Positions 44,498-53,990 of a DNA stretch of 56,811 nt are shown one piece after another. The notes under the pieces were generated by a model. The model was not told the origin of the DNA. It saw only the letters and a program-made list of their open reading frames with translations, and made no database searches. The number at the start of each line of letters is the position of its first letter. Positions within the stretch are counted from its first letter, which is position 1. Source of the stretch: a virus; IMG/VR virus record IMGVR_UViG_3300044858_004282, positions 1 to 56,811 of that record; one strand, written 5' to 3'. Both the position numbers and the translations under genes were made by a program.

Positions 44498-47400
44498 TTA
44501 GTCTACCGTCATCCATATATCTCCCGCAACAAAGGGTACAGTATCGTACCGTGACAATTTGCTATTATAAATTTGTCTTGACTGGTTAGCTACGGTAGGT
44601 ATAGTCGTTCCTCCATAATGAAAGGCTCTTCCTTTTGTTAATTGTGCATTTTGATTAAGTACAACTGTCGCATCTCCACCATAGTTATTATCATCTCCAA
44701 ATATTATATTAGATGCTCCTGTAAAACTTAATGTTGCTCCATTTAATACAACATCACTAGTTCCACCACCATATGACAATGTTCCATTTCCAAGACTGAA
44801 TGTAGTTCCAGATGTAAGCGACCCACCAAAATATGCATTGCCTGCTGTATCAATACTAAATTTACCACTTGCAGTAGAAATTCCACCAGCTCCAATTGTT
44901 ATTGCTCCTGCACCAGCTGTTACATTTCCTTCAAACGCTCCCGCTGTTGCTCTTATTGTTCCTTTTACTTCTAAAGTTCCTGTTCCTCTACTGGTCCATT
45001 TAACAAAAGCATTATTGTTTCCTATATTTAATGATGGGTACAATACTCCAGCTCCAGAGTCCCATCCAATATAAAATCCAGTTACTGTACTATCATATGA
45101 ACTTTTAGCATAAGTATTGCCTGATTCTACAAATGAAGAATATATTCCTCTTCCTTGAGTATTTACTTTTAAATCTTCAAGCAGACCAGCATTTACACCA
45201 GTACCAAATCTATCTTCATAGTTTGTAACTTTTGCTAATGCTGAATTAGCTTTCTCTATTGCGTCTGTAGCATCTGCGTCTGCGACTATTACCCAGGATG
45301 AGCCGTCATACCTATAAGGCTTATTTTTATTAGAAGAGTTTATCCACAAATCTCCAGAGACAAATGATTGTCCTGATAGATTAGGTCTAGTTGGGGTTGT
45401 TAATTGTGTAGCATAAAATGTTCTATTCTTTAAATTAGCTATTGTTCTTGCTGATTCTGAATCTTGTGCTATCGTCCATGCTGGTGGATTAAGTGTAGTA
45501 TTCCATATCTTTAGAATATAGTTGTTTCCAGTATCAACCCAAGCATCTCCACTCTTATGTCCTGTAGCAGGAACTGGGGGAGTACTTGATGAATAATAAA
45601 TTTTAGATGTATCATTTAATAGTCCGCCAAGTGATGAACCCTCTTGTACTGTAATCTTTCCAGATATTATTGCTCCCGTAGCATAAAGTTGACCATCTGC
45701 ATTTACCTGGAAACCAGCTTGTCCGCCTACTGTAGAACTATTTATTGCTGGAGTATTGGTTGTACCAGCCCACAAAACAATATCTGAGCCATCAGTAGCC
45801 CTTGGCCTTATTCCAACATAAGAGCCACCATTTGTAGCAATAATAGATGTAGAAGAAGCATTTGATCCAGATGTTAGAGTTATATTACTTGAAGATATTG
45901 TATTTGGCGCTACAGTCCAATTTCCTATTCTAGCTCTATCTGTTCTAAAAGTAGGAGCGTTAGCTTCAGCATTTGAAATTATTTGTGTTGTTTCTGCCCC
46001 ACTTGCATCGTAAGCATAAAGTCCTAGATAATTTAGATTCACTCTGTTATTAGAGTTAGCTACAGTTCTGGCAATTACTGATCCGCCGCCAGTCATTGTT
46101 AAGTTGCCAGTTATGCTTCCTGAAGCAGCATTTATTTCTCCTGTTACTTTTAGAGTTGCACCCTCCCAAATTAAATGATTAGAAGCACTTCCTATTTTAA
46201 TATTTCCAGAGCTGTACCAATAGTTGTTTGCATTTATATATAAGCCATCGGTTCCCGTTGCTCCGCCAGCTGAAGTTCCTATCTTCATTGTTCCATTGTT
46301 TACGGTCATAGCCCCATCAAAATTACCAGATGATGCTTTTATCACTCCATTAACCGTTAAGCCCGCACCGTCAAAATACAGTCTATCTCTTAAAGAAAAT
46401 TTTCCAGTAGTATCTAAATAAAAAGGAGTTCCTGGACTTGTTCCAGCATCTGCATACGTACCAACTCCGCTATATAACTTAAATGGGCTAGCAGAAAGAC
46501 CTGTTCCAGAAGCATCTATTTTTATAGCAGTATTTACAGTAGAAGTTGCAACTCCTGTTTGATTTGATAAAGACCCACTAGCTCCAGATCCACCAACCAC
46601 AACAACAAATGTATTGGTTGTTGTGGATTGTATCGCAAAACTTGTAATATTAAATGCTGTGTTGGACATACCAGTTACTGATACCAGTGTCCCGTTTCCA
46701 AATCCATGAGTATCAGAAGTTGTATATGTTATATTTCCTGCAGATACAGAGGCTCCTGTAACCACTGCAGACCTGGCACCTACAGTAATAACTTTATTTG
46801 CAAGTAAAGCTGAGGAGTTTACTTGGTCTGCTGTTATTTCTCCAGCTCGTATTACGTTTGCACGAATTGCATTTGCAGCAATATCTCCATTATCAATTGC
46901 AGATGGTATTCCTGAGCCCTGGGTTCCATAAGATGTTGCAGGACCATCTGCATCTTTAGCTAATACTTTTACATAGTAAGTTGTTCCATATGTTAAGGAA
47001 GTTGATGTTCCTGGAAGAGTTTTTATTATTGCAAACGTTCCAGTAACCTGTAAAGCTAATGTTGATACTGAAGGAGTAAAATTATTTGTTGTGGATAAAT
47101 GAATTTCATATGTTACAGGATCTGAATTTGTTATTGCTGTCCACTTAACTTCAAGTGCTCCGTATAAAGGATTTACTGTGGCTGCAGGGGAGCTGGAAGG
47201 TACCTGACCATCGGTAGGTTCAACTCCAGATACCGATACGCTACTGCTTTGAACAGGATCACTAAGTGTTCCATACATATCTTGAGTTTGAACTTTAATG
47301 TAATATGATCCTGCAGATAGACCGCCAAATGATATATTTGTGCTAAAGGCAAATTGTGTAGTAATTAAAACATCAGTTGATAAATCTTGCCACAGCTCTA

Positions 47401-48922
47401 TCTTATACCTGTCAACTCTTGCTGGCTGAACTGATGGCGCTGTCCATGAGCCTAGAACTCCAGATGCTGCAGCAGTTAAAGAAACTGAACTTGGAGGATT
47501 TGCCGATAATGATTGTGTTACGCTATTTATATCTGAAGAAAATGCGCTCAAATTATTTAGGCTATCATATGATGCTGCTGATATATTGTAGGTTGTATTT
47601 GGCTTTAGCCCGCCAAAAGTATATGGGGTAGTTGCTGCTGTATACGGAACAATGTCTGTTTGGTAAAGGGTAGCGCCACTCTCTCTAAATCTTAATCTAT
47701 GAGATTTAGTACTTGTATCTGAGTTAACAATATTAACAGTTATAGTTGATGATGTTGAAGATACGAAGTTGACTGTGGGTACTGCTGGCGGAGTTTCATC
47801 TGTTGGATCAATTTTATCTGGAGTGACAGAAACTATATTGCTATACCCAGTAAGCCCTCCACGCACTCTAGAAAATCTTGCTCTTACTTGACGTGCAAGA
47901 GAGTTTGTAGTTGGAACATAAGCTGGATTTGAAGTATACGAGCCCTGATCTACCCAAGTATCTCCGCCATCTGTGCTATCTTCTATGTATATCTTATCAA
48001 ACTCGGAGTTATTTGTAAATGAAACAATATAGGACATAGGACCTTTTATTGCTGAAATAACTGGTGGTGTTAGTGGATCTACATATGCAGTCACATTGTA
48101 TCCAACTACTGTGCTTGTTTGCAGATTTTTATCTCTTACAAAAATAAATGCGTCATAGTCTGTTTGAAATGCAGTTACCTGACCAAATATAGCTGCCAGT
48201 CGTCCTTCGGTAAATACAATCTTATGCTCTAATGGTGGAATTTTAGTTTTATCAACATTTGTATACAAAGTAATGTCTTTGCCATCCGCAATTAGTTGAA
48301 CTGCAAACGAGTCAGCCATGCTGTTTTTAGGTAAATTTACAGGGAATTTCCAAAATAACACTAGATCTCTTTTAACCCATTCATGTCTAACTTCATAAAC
48401 TGGATCTGGCTGCTCTAATAGAGTCACACAAAATTCATTTGAAAATGGTGAAAATTTTCCATCTTTAGTTTCTGCCTGAAGTTTTACGCAGTATGTAGAT
48501 ACTTTTGTTGCATTGATCTGTATCGTTCCCGCCTTTGTAAAAAATGATGCATAGCGTACATACTGTTCTCCAAAATCTCCGCCTTTAATCCAGACATTAA
48601 CTTGTTTAAATATTGAAGAATCATACGGAACAAGGCTGGAGTTTAATCCGCTCCAGTTGATGTATAGTATTGAGCTTATTGCATCTAAGTCTTGTTCTCT
48701 AAACTGTGGGGCCAGAAGGCCTTCTTGTTCAGGTGTTGTAAAATTATATGGATCTGAAAAAGGGCTCGTGCCTTTGGTCTTATCTGAAAATACCCAGGCT
48801 GCTTCTAGAGAGTATTGAGTAGCAAAATCTAAATCGGATATCTCTACCTCCCAGTAGTCTCCGTCTTTACTCTGGGTAATTCTTCCTAAATCTTTATACT
48901 GTTCAGTCACACTAGACTCCAA
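44498..48922 (-). CDS. Giant tail fibre/tip protein with FN3 repeats
   Basis: 1474 residues. The N-terminal ~560 residues are FN3-like units (PPAVPTVNFVSSTSSTITVN, GLKPNTTYNISAASYDS). The middle resembles host-specificity J-type or spike-stalk text (DIAANAIRANVIRAGEITAD), followed by repeated short beta units (GNFDGAMTVNNGTMKIG, GSITGNLTMTGGG). The C-terminal half has three copies of a unit with P...(S)GD-W-x-(D/N) (HKSGDAWVDTGN, FVSGDLWINSSN, FVAGDIWMTVD). Sits between baseplate-like and fibre genes. Confidence 0.75.
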   Translation of the reverse strand: MESSVTEQYKDLGRITQSKDGDYWEVEISDLDFATQYSLEAAWVFSDKTKGTSPFSDPYNFTTPEQEGLLAPQFREQDLDAISSILYINWSGLNSSLVPYDSSIFKQVNVWIKGGDFGEQYVRYASFFTKAGTIQINATKVSTYCVKLQAETKDGKFSPFSNEFCVTLLEQPDPVYEVRHEWVKRDLVLFWKFPVNLPKNSMADSFAVQLIADGKDITLYTNVDKTKIPPLEHKIVFTEGRLAAIFGQVTAFQTDYDAFIFVRDKNLQTSTVVGYNVTAYVDPLTPPVISAIKGPMSYIVSFTNNSEFDKIYIEDSTDGGDTWVDQGSYTSNPAYVPTTNSLARQVRARFSRVRGGLTGYSNIVSVTPDKIDPTDETPPAVPTVNFVSSTSSTITVNIVNSDTSTKSHRLRFRESGATLYQTDIVPYTAATTPYTFGGLKPNTTYNISAASYDSLNNLSAFSSDINSVTQSLSANPPSSVSLTAAASGVLGSWTAPSVQPARVDRYKIELWQDLSTDVLITTQFAFSTNISFGGLSAGSYYIKVQTQDMYGTLSDPVQSSSVSVSGVEPTDGQVPSSSPAATVNPLYGALEVKWTAITNSDPVTYEIHLSTTNNFTPSVSTLALQVTGTFAIIKTLPGTSTSLTYGTTYYVKVLAKDADGPATSYGTQGSGIPSAIDNGDIAANAIRANVIRAGEITADQVNSSALLANKVITVGARSAVVTGASVSAGNITYTTSDTHGFGNGTLVSVTGMSNTAFNITSFAIQSTTTNTFVVVVGGSGASGSLSNQTGVATSTVNTAIKIDASGTGLSASPFKLYSGVGTYADAGTSPGTPFYLDTTGKFSLRDRLYFDGAGLTVNGVIKASSGNFDGAMTVNNGTMKIGTSAGGATGTDGLYINANNYWYSSGNIKIGSASNHLIWEGATLKVTGEINAASGSITGNLTMTGGGSVIARTVANSNNRVNLNYLGLYAYDASGAETTQIISNAEANAPTFRTDRARIGNWTVAPNTISSSNITLTSGSNASSTSIIATNGGSYVGIRPRATDGSDIVLWAGTTNTPAINSSTVGGQAGFQVNADGQLYATGAIISGKITVQEGSSLGGLLNDTSKIYYSSSTPPVPATGHKSGDAWVDTGNNYILKIWNTTLNPPAWTIAQDSESARTIANLKNRTFYATQLTTPTRPNLSGQSFVSGDLWINSSNKNKPYRYDGSSWVIVADADATDAIEKANSALAKVTNYEDRFGTGVNAGLLEDLKVNTQGRGIYSSFVESGNTYAKSSYDSTVTGFYIGWDSGAGVLYPSLNIGNNNAFVKWTSRGTGTLEVKGTIRATAGAFEGNVTAGAGAITIGAGGISTASGKFSIDTAGNAYFGGSLTSGTTFSLGNGTLSYGGGTSDVVLNGATLSFTGASNIIFGDDNNYGGDATVVLNQNAQLTKGRAFHYGGTTIPTVANQSRQIYNSKLSRYDTVPFVAGDIWMTVD

Positions 48923-49772
48923 ACGACAGATCTAGTTTAAACTCTATCTTAGATTCTCTTCCAAGGACCTTGATCATTGTTGAGTCAAGTATCGATCTGG
49001 CAATTAATCCGTATTCTGGGTCAAAGGTGTCCTCGTCATTTATTCTAAGGCCATCCATAGATACAGATGTTTGAGCTGATGTTGGTGTAATTATTACTCC
49101 AACCTTACTAACGCTCTCTGGATTAAATGTTCCTGTTGTTACTCCGCTAGACATAAATACAGACTTAATGTTATTCCCTACCGAATGACCAGAAAAAGTA
49201 AACTGTATATAGTCTGAATCAGAGCTGTAAAGTCTAACCTTTATAGAAGACAGGTTTGCATCATTTGCTTTATAGCAAAGGCACATTGTATCAAGTGGGT
49301 TATACCCAGAAATATCTAAATTTGACAGTGGATAAGTATACTCTTGTGGGGATGTAGAGTTTGAAGTAAAAGTTAAAGAGCTATCTAAAACTCTGCTGTT
49401 AACTTGATCTAGCGCTGGCTCTGGAGTCCATTCATAAGGCAATTCGAAATTTGAAATAAACTTGCTACTATAAAGATGTCTAGCATATGATTGTCCAGAA
49501 TATATACCAATCTCATTAATTTTTCCAGATATGTTTGTAGGAAGAGTAGCAGAAAAAATTACGGTATAAGTTGTTGGAGATGTTGTTGTATCAATATTAA
49601 TTCCGCCTTGCCTAATTGGAACCCTATAGAATTCAAACCCTAATCTTGAGTTTGTATCAGATATTGGATACTCAGAATTTGTTGCAATACCCAAAGCCAT
49701 CTCTTTTGAATCCAGAGAGGAGGTTCCTGCAATATAGCTAGTTAAAAATCTTTTTCCAAATTTTGTTATCAT
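48912..49772 (-). CDS. Tail / baseplate protein
   Basis: 286 residues. MITKFGKRFLTSYIAGTSSL then a long beta-rich body (TYTVIFSATLPTNISGKINE, SDSDYIQFTFSGHSVGNN). The N-terminus resembles phage tail-collar or baseplate proteins. Overlaps both neighbours by 4-11 bases. Confidence 0.65.
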   Translation of the reverse strand: MITKFGKRFLTSYIAGTSSLDSKEMALGIATNSEYPISDTNSRLGFEFYRVPIRQGGINIDTTTSPTTYTVIFSATLPTNISGKINEIGIYSGQSYARHLYSSKFISNFELPYEWTPEPALDQVNSRVLDSSLTFTSNSTSPQEYTYPLSNLDISGYNPLDTMCLCYKANDANLSSIKVRLYSSDSDYIQFTFSGHSVGNNIKSVFMSSGVTTGTFNPESVSKVGVIITPTSAQTSVSMDGLRINDEDTFDPEYGLIARSILDSTMIKVLGRESKIEFKLDLSFGV

Positions 49773-50092
49773 GGTCTTCCTCCCTGTGTGTCTGGCTTAG
49801 TTAGTGCAAGAGCGAACCCATCTATCTCTTCTTTGCTTGAATTGTAAATTCTAAATTTTGCTTTTATTCTTTGTACATTAGAAGAGTCGCTATAAGGAAG
49901 AAACCCTTTAAAAATTATATCGCTGAGCTGTGGTCTTTCTGGGCCTCCTGGGCCATCATCTCCGCCCCCGCCTCCGCCAAAGCCATCTGACTCTCCAACA
50001 GATTTAGTGTCTCCAATATTACCCTTCCAAACATCGGCTAGGCGTGGATCATCGTCATATATTACGGATATCTTTCCTGATTGAATTCCCAT
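49769..50092 (-). CDS. 107-aa tail-region protein with glycine-rich linker
   Basis: MGIQSGKISVIYDDDPRLAD, a GFGGGGGGDDGPGGPERP linker, then a small beta domain (AKFRIYNSSKEEIDGFALAL). A TATAAT box six bases before the ATG suggests an internal leaderless promoter. Function unknown. Confidence 0.6.
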   Translation of the reverse strand: MGIQSGKISVIYDDDPRLADVWKGNIGDTKSVGESDGFGGGGGGDDGPGGPERPQLSDIIFKGFLPYSDSSNVQRIKAKFRIYNSSKEEIDGFALALTKPDTQGGRP

Positions 50093-50098
50093 TTATTT

Positions 50099-50104
50099 AT
50101 TATA
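50099..50104 (-). promoter_or_regulatory. -10 box (TATAAT) six bases before ATG 50092
   Basis: Perfect TATAAT at leaderless spacing in the short gap after the minor tail gene; -35 weak. Confidence 0.5.
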
Positions 50105-50115
50105 CCATTACGCTA

Positions 50116-53100
50116 TTAGATTGCTCTACACGAAATTGAGGTAGTTAATCCTTCCCTATATTCTAGTGTGCATTTTGTGACTATATATTTATTGTTTAAT
50201 TCTGTCATGCCCAATATTGGGTAGCTTATGCTAACCATATCTCCAGCAGATATTAAAGGATTGCCAAACACGCTCATCTCAACAACTCTTCCTTTGTTCA
50301 ATACGCTTGCCTTTATCCATTCTGCCAGCGCTTTAGCGTCTGCTTCTGATTGAATCCAGGTTGATTGAAATATTACTGGCTCTTTATTTGAAGAATCTTC
50401 TGACTGATCTGTATCGTAATCTATAAAACCAGACCTAGTAATTGAATTTCCAAGTACGTAAAAGCTTGTGTTGTTGCTATCGTCTAGTGGTACTGTTACA
50501 GAGCTATTATTTAGAACATATCCTTCTGCTCCAAATGGCTGCAATTTTTGGTCTAAAAGAGTTACATATTTATTTAAAGATGTTCTAAACATAATAGGCT
50601 TTGCTGGCCTGTCATCATATGAAATTTTTGTTTTTTTAATTTCTCTAGCTGTTGTTCCAAACTCAAAGACTGATCCAGCATTATCCGAACTAGTATCTCC
50701 ATCATTATAAATGATATCTCCATAAAGCATTGAAAGGGTATCGTCTGAATAAACACCATTATGCTCATAAGCAGAACGGCTTTTATTCTTTTCATATACC
50801 TCTTCAGTAATGTCATCTGCATAAACATACTCAAAATAAGCAGTTCCTTGACCACAGTGAAGTCCTACATTTTTAGTAATTGCCATTGGAGGTATATAAG
50901 TACTTGGGGAATCTGTTCCGCTATCGGTTGCTGTTATCTTAAACCCATTAATAAAAACTGTTATTTCATTTTTAAGTGTGCTAGTTTTTTTAACAAACAC
51001 GTCGATTCCGTACTCTACTCCAGGATCTACTGCTCCCATTGTTTTTGTAGAAATTTGCTGACTATCTTTTAAAACTGTAAGTTTTCCATTTTGATTAACT
51101 TTTACAATCATTATGTTTTTCTGTAATCCTGCAAATGCTGTTGTTCTTACTAGTAAAAAGTATCCATTAGTTCCAGTAGAGTTTAAACAAAATCCTATTC
51201 CCCCTACTTGCTCTACAGTGTTAAGCTGGCTTTCAAAAAACATTCTTGTTCCAAATGCAAAATAGTTTTTAGATGTGTCAATTGAGTTAAATTCTTTAAC
51301 AGCAATACTAAAACTTTTTTTGTCTTTATCTAAATTAGGAATTGACAAAAATCCCTTTTTAATCTTTCTTCCTTCTTGTGCAGATGGAATATAATAATTT
51401 CCTGATTCTTTTTTAGACTGAGCGGTATCGGGTGTGGCCAAAGTTATATTCCACATGTTAAACTTGTTTGGATTTTGCGTGGCAGGTGGTTTTGGATTTA
51501 TATATGAATCTGGCGCTACGTCATGTGTAGTTTTAGAAGTTTTCAATGCTCCTCTTGTTTTAATATTGTATCTATTTATTGGCTTAAAAAATTCATATCC
51601 TGGTTTTGCTAATGATGAATATTTCCATATATCTGACTGAGTTTTAATTAGAACTGGAGGTGCAAATTCATCTTCTCCCTTTGGCACATATTGATAATAT
51701 ACTCCATCATATTCAATAATTTCTCCATTAATCAAAACATATCCGTTGAACTGATCCATGATTCTATCTGTTCTGGCGCCAATTACCGTATTTGGATTAA
51801 GCTCGAAGTCTGTACTAGAAAGTGTTATTGGTTTTGCAAGCGCCCCAGCTCCTAGAAACGATGTATCTGATTTCCATAATGGTGAAGATGATTCATTATT
51901 TGTAGATGTAAATGCTGTTGCATACCTTACTCTAACTTGATTTGCAGAAAAAAGTTCTTTTGTTGATAAAGACTGTATGTTTGGTGCGTATGATAAATTT
52001 GTTCCAGATTTTATATCTTCACTAGTAAATGTCCAAACAGAAGATCTATTCTTATCATACATAAAATCTCTACTATAGAAGTTTAAAATGTTATCCTCAT
52101 CAACTACAGCGTTCATTTGAATATCTCTGCATAATTCTTGCAGCACATCCCAAACTGTTTTATCTCCATCTGACCACCAATATGCTAGTGATGGTATTGA
52201 GTTATCATCAACTTTATTCAAAAGCCCTCTTTTTAAATTAATTTTATAAGTAGAAAATCCAACTGAGTCTAGTATTCTTTTAATAATTGAAGTTACTGGT
52301 GAGTCTTCAACTAGCAATTGTGGGCATACAGTATCTTGTAATATTTTTGCTGAGTCTGTAGCATCTATTGAAGCTTCTCCAAATTCTGAAAGGCTCCAAG
52401 AGTTTATATAAAATAGGCCTTGGTAAACCTTTTGCATTGAAGAGCCTACGCCTATATTTACATAAGGTCTGATAATAGCATTTTTAAACAAGTAAATCTT
52501 AGTGTCATCTATTGTAGTAGAAAACCTATCATACTCAATAATTGATCTAGATGTAGAGTGTGGTTTTATTATAGATAAGTTTAAATAGTTTGCTGTTATT
52601 GCTCCTACTGGAACAACAGATGTATCATCTGACGTAGTTTCTTTATTAACTAAAAATGAAACAACGTCTGAATCAAGGGAAAGTACCCACCTAGGGCTAA
52701 GCTCAATAACACCAATAAACTTTCCAGTATTAGAATTTACTGCAGACAAAGATATCTTTTTTAATTTTTGAGAACTAGTATAATTTATTGTCGATGAGTC
52801 AGTTGACCATGTTGATCCATTATAATATATTGCTACTTCACCAGTTATTATGTTAATCGCAGAGCCAGGACCAGCAACAGATATAGTTGTATCATCTTCC
52901 TTTACTCCAGTTATGGTCCAAGAATCTGGTGTATCATGATTGATTTCAAACCTAGCAATAATTTTATTTGTAGGTATTAGCTTGGCTGTAGTTTTTGCCT
53001 CATCGGAAAAATATTGTAATGATATATTAATGTCTTTATTTTTAGGGGCAAGCCAATATTTGTATACCATGTCTGGGCCAGGATAGTAAAGTCTTGGATT

Positions 53101-53427
53101 TGTTCCCATTTGTATATCTCTAGGATTTTCAAAAGAATCTACTGGAGTATCTGTGTATCCAGTTGTATGAACTAAATATTTAATGCCTGCAGATAAAGGC
53201 CTAAATGGTTTATATATTGTATCTATTGGAAACAACTTTTGGAAAGCAACTGTATAGTTGTTCTCCATTGCATCAGATGTTGCAGTTATATATTCTACCA
53301 TTGTGTTTAAATTATACTCAATTGTAGCACCAGCTGATGTTGAAACTGAATATCCCTTTTTAAGCAAATCGCTTGTAGCGGTTGTTACGGATATCATACC
53401 TGCTCCAAAGTTATACTTACATCCCAA
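50116..53427 (-). CDS. Large minor tail protein with lectin-like domain
   Basis: 1103 residues. The N-terminal half is beta-rich; the region around 380-470 (WWSDGDKTVWDVLQELCRDI, DEDNILNFYSRDFMYD) resembles tail-hub/tip proteins. A concanavalin-like unit lies ~690-850 (GIGFCLNSTGTNGYFLLVRT, TVFINGFKITATDSG). The C-terminus (GNPLISAGDMVSISYPILGM, EYREGLTTSISCRAI) matches the end of phage hub-type proteins. Probably tail tip/central hub. Confidence 0.7.
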   Translation of the reverse strand: MGCKYNFGAGMISVTTATSDLLKKGYSVSTSAGATIEYNLNTMVEYITATSDAMENNYTVAFQKLFPIDTIYKPFRPLSAGIKYLVHTTGYTDTPVDSFENPRDIQMGTNPRLYYPGPDMVYKYWLAPKNKDINISLQYFSDEAKTTAKLIPTNKIIARFEINHDTPDSWTITGVKEDDTTISVAGPGSAINIITGEVAIYYNGSTWSTDSSTINYTSSQKLKKISLSAVNSNTGKFIGVIELSPRWVLSLDSDVVSFLVNKETTSDDTSVVPVGAITANYLNLSIIKPHSTSRSIIEYDRFSTTIDDTKIYLFKNAIIRPYVNIGVGSSMQKVYQGLFYINSWSLSEFGEASIDATDSAKILQDTVCPQLLVEDSPVTSIIKRILDSVGFSTYKINLKRGLLNKVDDNSIPSLAYWWSDGDKTVWDVLQELCRDIQMNAVVDEDNILNFYSRDFMYDKNRSSVWTFTSEDIKSGTNLSYAPNIQSLSTKELFSANQVRVRYATAFTSTNNESSSPLWKSDTSFLGAGALAKPITLSSTDFELNPNTVIGARTDRIMDQFNGYVLINGEIIEYDGVYYQYVPKGEDEFAPPVLIKTQSDIWKYSSLAKPGYEFFKPINRYNIKTRGALKTSKTTHDVAPDSYINPKPPATQNPNKFNMWNITLATPDTAQSKKESGNYYIPSAQEGRKIKKGFLSIPNLDKDKKSFSIAVKEFNSIDTSKNYFAFGTRMFFESQLNTVEQVGGIGFCLNSTGTNGYFLLVRTTAFAGLQKNIMIVKVNQNGKLTVLKDSQQISTKTMGAVDPGVEYGIDVFVKKTSTLKNEITVFINGFKITATDSGTDSPSTYIPPMAITKNVGLHCGQGTAYFEYVYADDITEEVYEKNKSRSAYEHNGVYSDDTLSMLYGDIIYNDGDTSSDNAGSVFEFGTTAREIKKTKISYDDRPAKPIMFRTSLNKYVTLLDQKLQPFGAEGYVLNNSSVTVPLDDSNNTSFYVLGNSITRSGFIDYDTDQSEDSSNKEPVIFQSTWIQSEADAKALAEWIKASVLNKGRVVEMSVFGNPLISAGDMVSISYPILGMTELNNKYIVTKCTLEYREGLTTSISCRAI

Positions 53428-53990
53428 TAAGTCTGAAGTCCTCTTTTTACAACTGTAAAATCAGCAGATGTAAACATTACAGTATAGGTGTAGTCATCTA
53501 CAAGAGCTCCGTCTGATTGCTCTATAAGATCTGTTGAAAAAACTGTTGGGTTAAGCTTTATTTTAAATGCTCCTCTACCAGCTACGCTTTCATAAAAATT
53601 CTTTATATCTTCTGCTCCCCAGCCACCATCAACTGTTTCGTTTCTAAAAGAAGGAAGCATGTCCCAAGAAGCGCTAACACTTATCTTGTCTGCAATAAAA
53701 TACTTTCTCATAGTTCCATTTGACATTCTGGCTGACTGCTCAATTCTAGTGTTATCTAATGTCAGTGGGCCTCTATTGTGCTCAGTAACTCTCCTAAATT
53801 TTGTCGTAGTTGTTTTATTAGCATACGCAAGGCCGTTTCTAGTTGCAGTTGTAGCATCATATTTATTTCCTGGAGCAGTTACTGTTGCTCCTTTGTAGTC
53901 AAATGTGTTAGTAGCTGGATCAATTGCAAATGGGTCTGGTGCTTCTATGTATAATATTGACCCTTTAGATAGATTTTGAAAACTCATCAC
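53394..53990 (-). CDS. Distal tail-like protein
   Basis: 198 residues between the tape measure and hub-like genes, the usual place for a Dit-type protein. Beta-rich: RRVTEHNRGPLTLDNTRIEQ, KISVSASWDMLPSFRNETVD, YTYTVMFTSADFTVVKRGLQ ending WDVSITLEQV. Overlaps the next gene by 34 bases. Confidence 0.65.
   Translation of the reverse strand: MMSFQNLSKGSILYIEAPDPFAIDPATNTFDYKGATVTAPGNKYDATTATRNGLAYANKTTTTKFRRVTEHNRGPLTLDNTRIEQSARMSNGTMRKYFIADKISVSASWDMLPSFRNETVDGGWGAEDIKNFYESVAGRGAFKIKLNPTVFSTDLIEQSDGALVDDYTYTVMFTSADFTVVKRGLQTYWDVSITLEQV

Noticed and set aside
50468-50855. Overlapping frames on both strands inside the large minor tail gene
   Set aside because: Shadows of a 1103-codon open frame with hub-like and lectin-like features.
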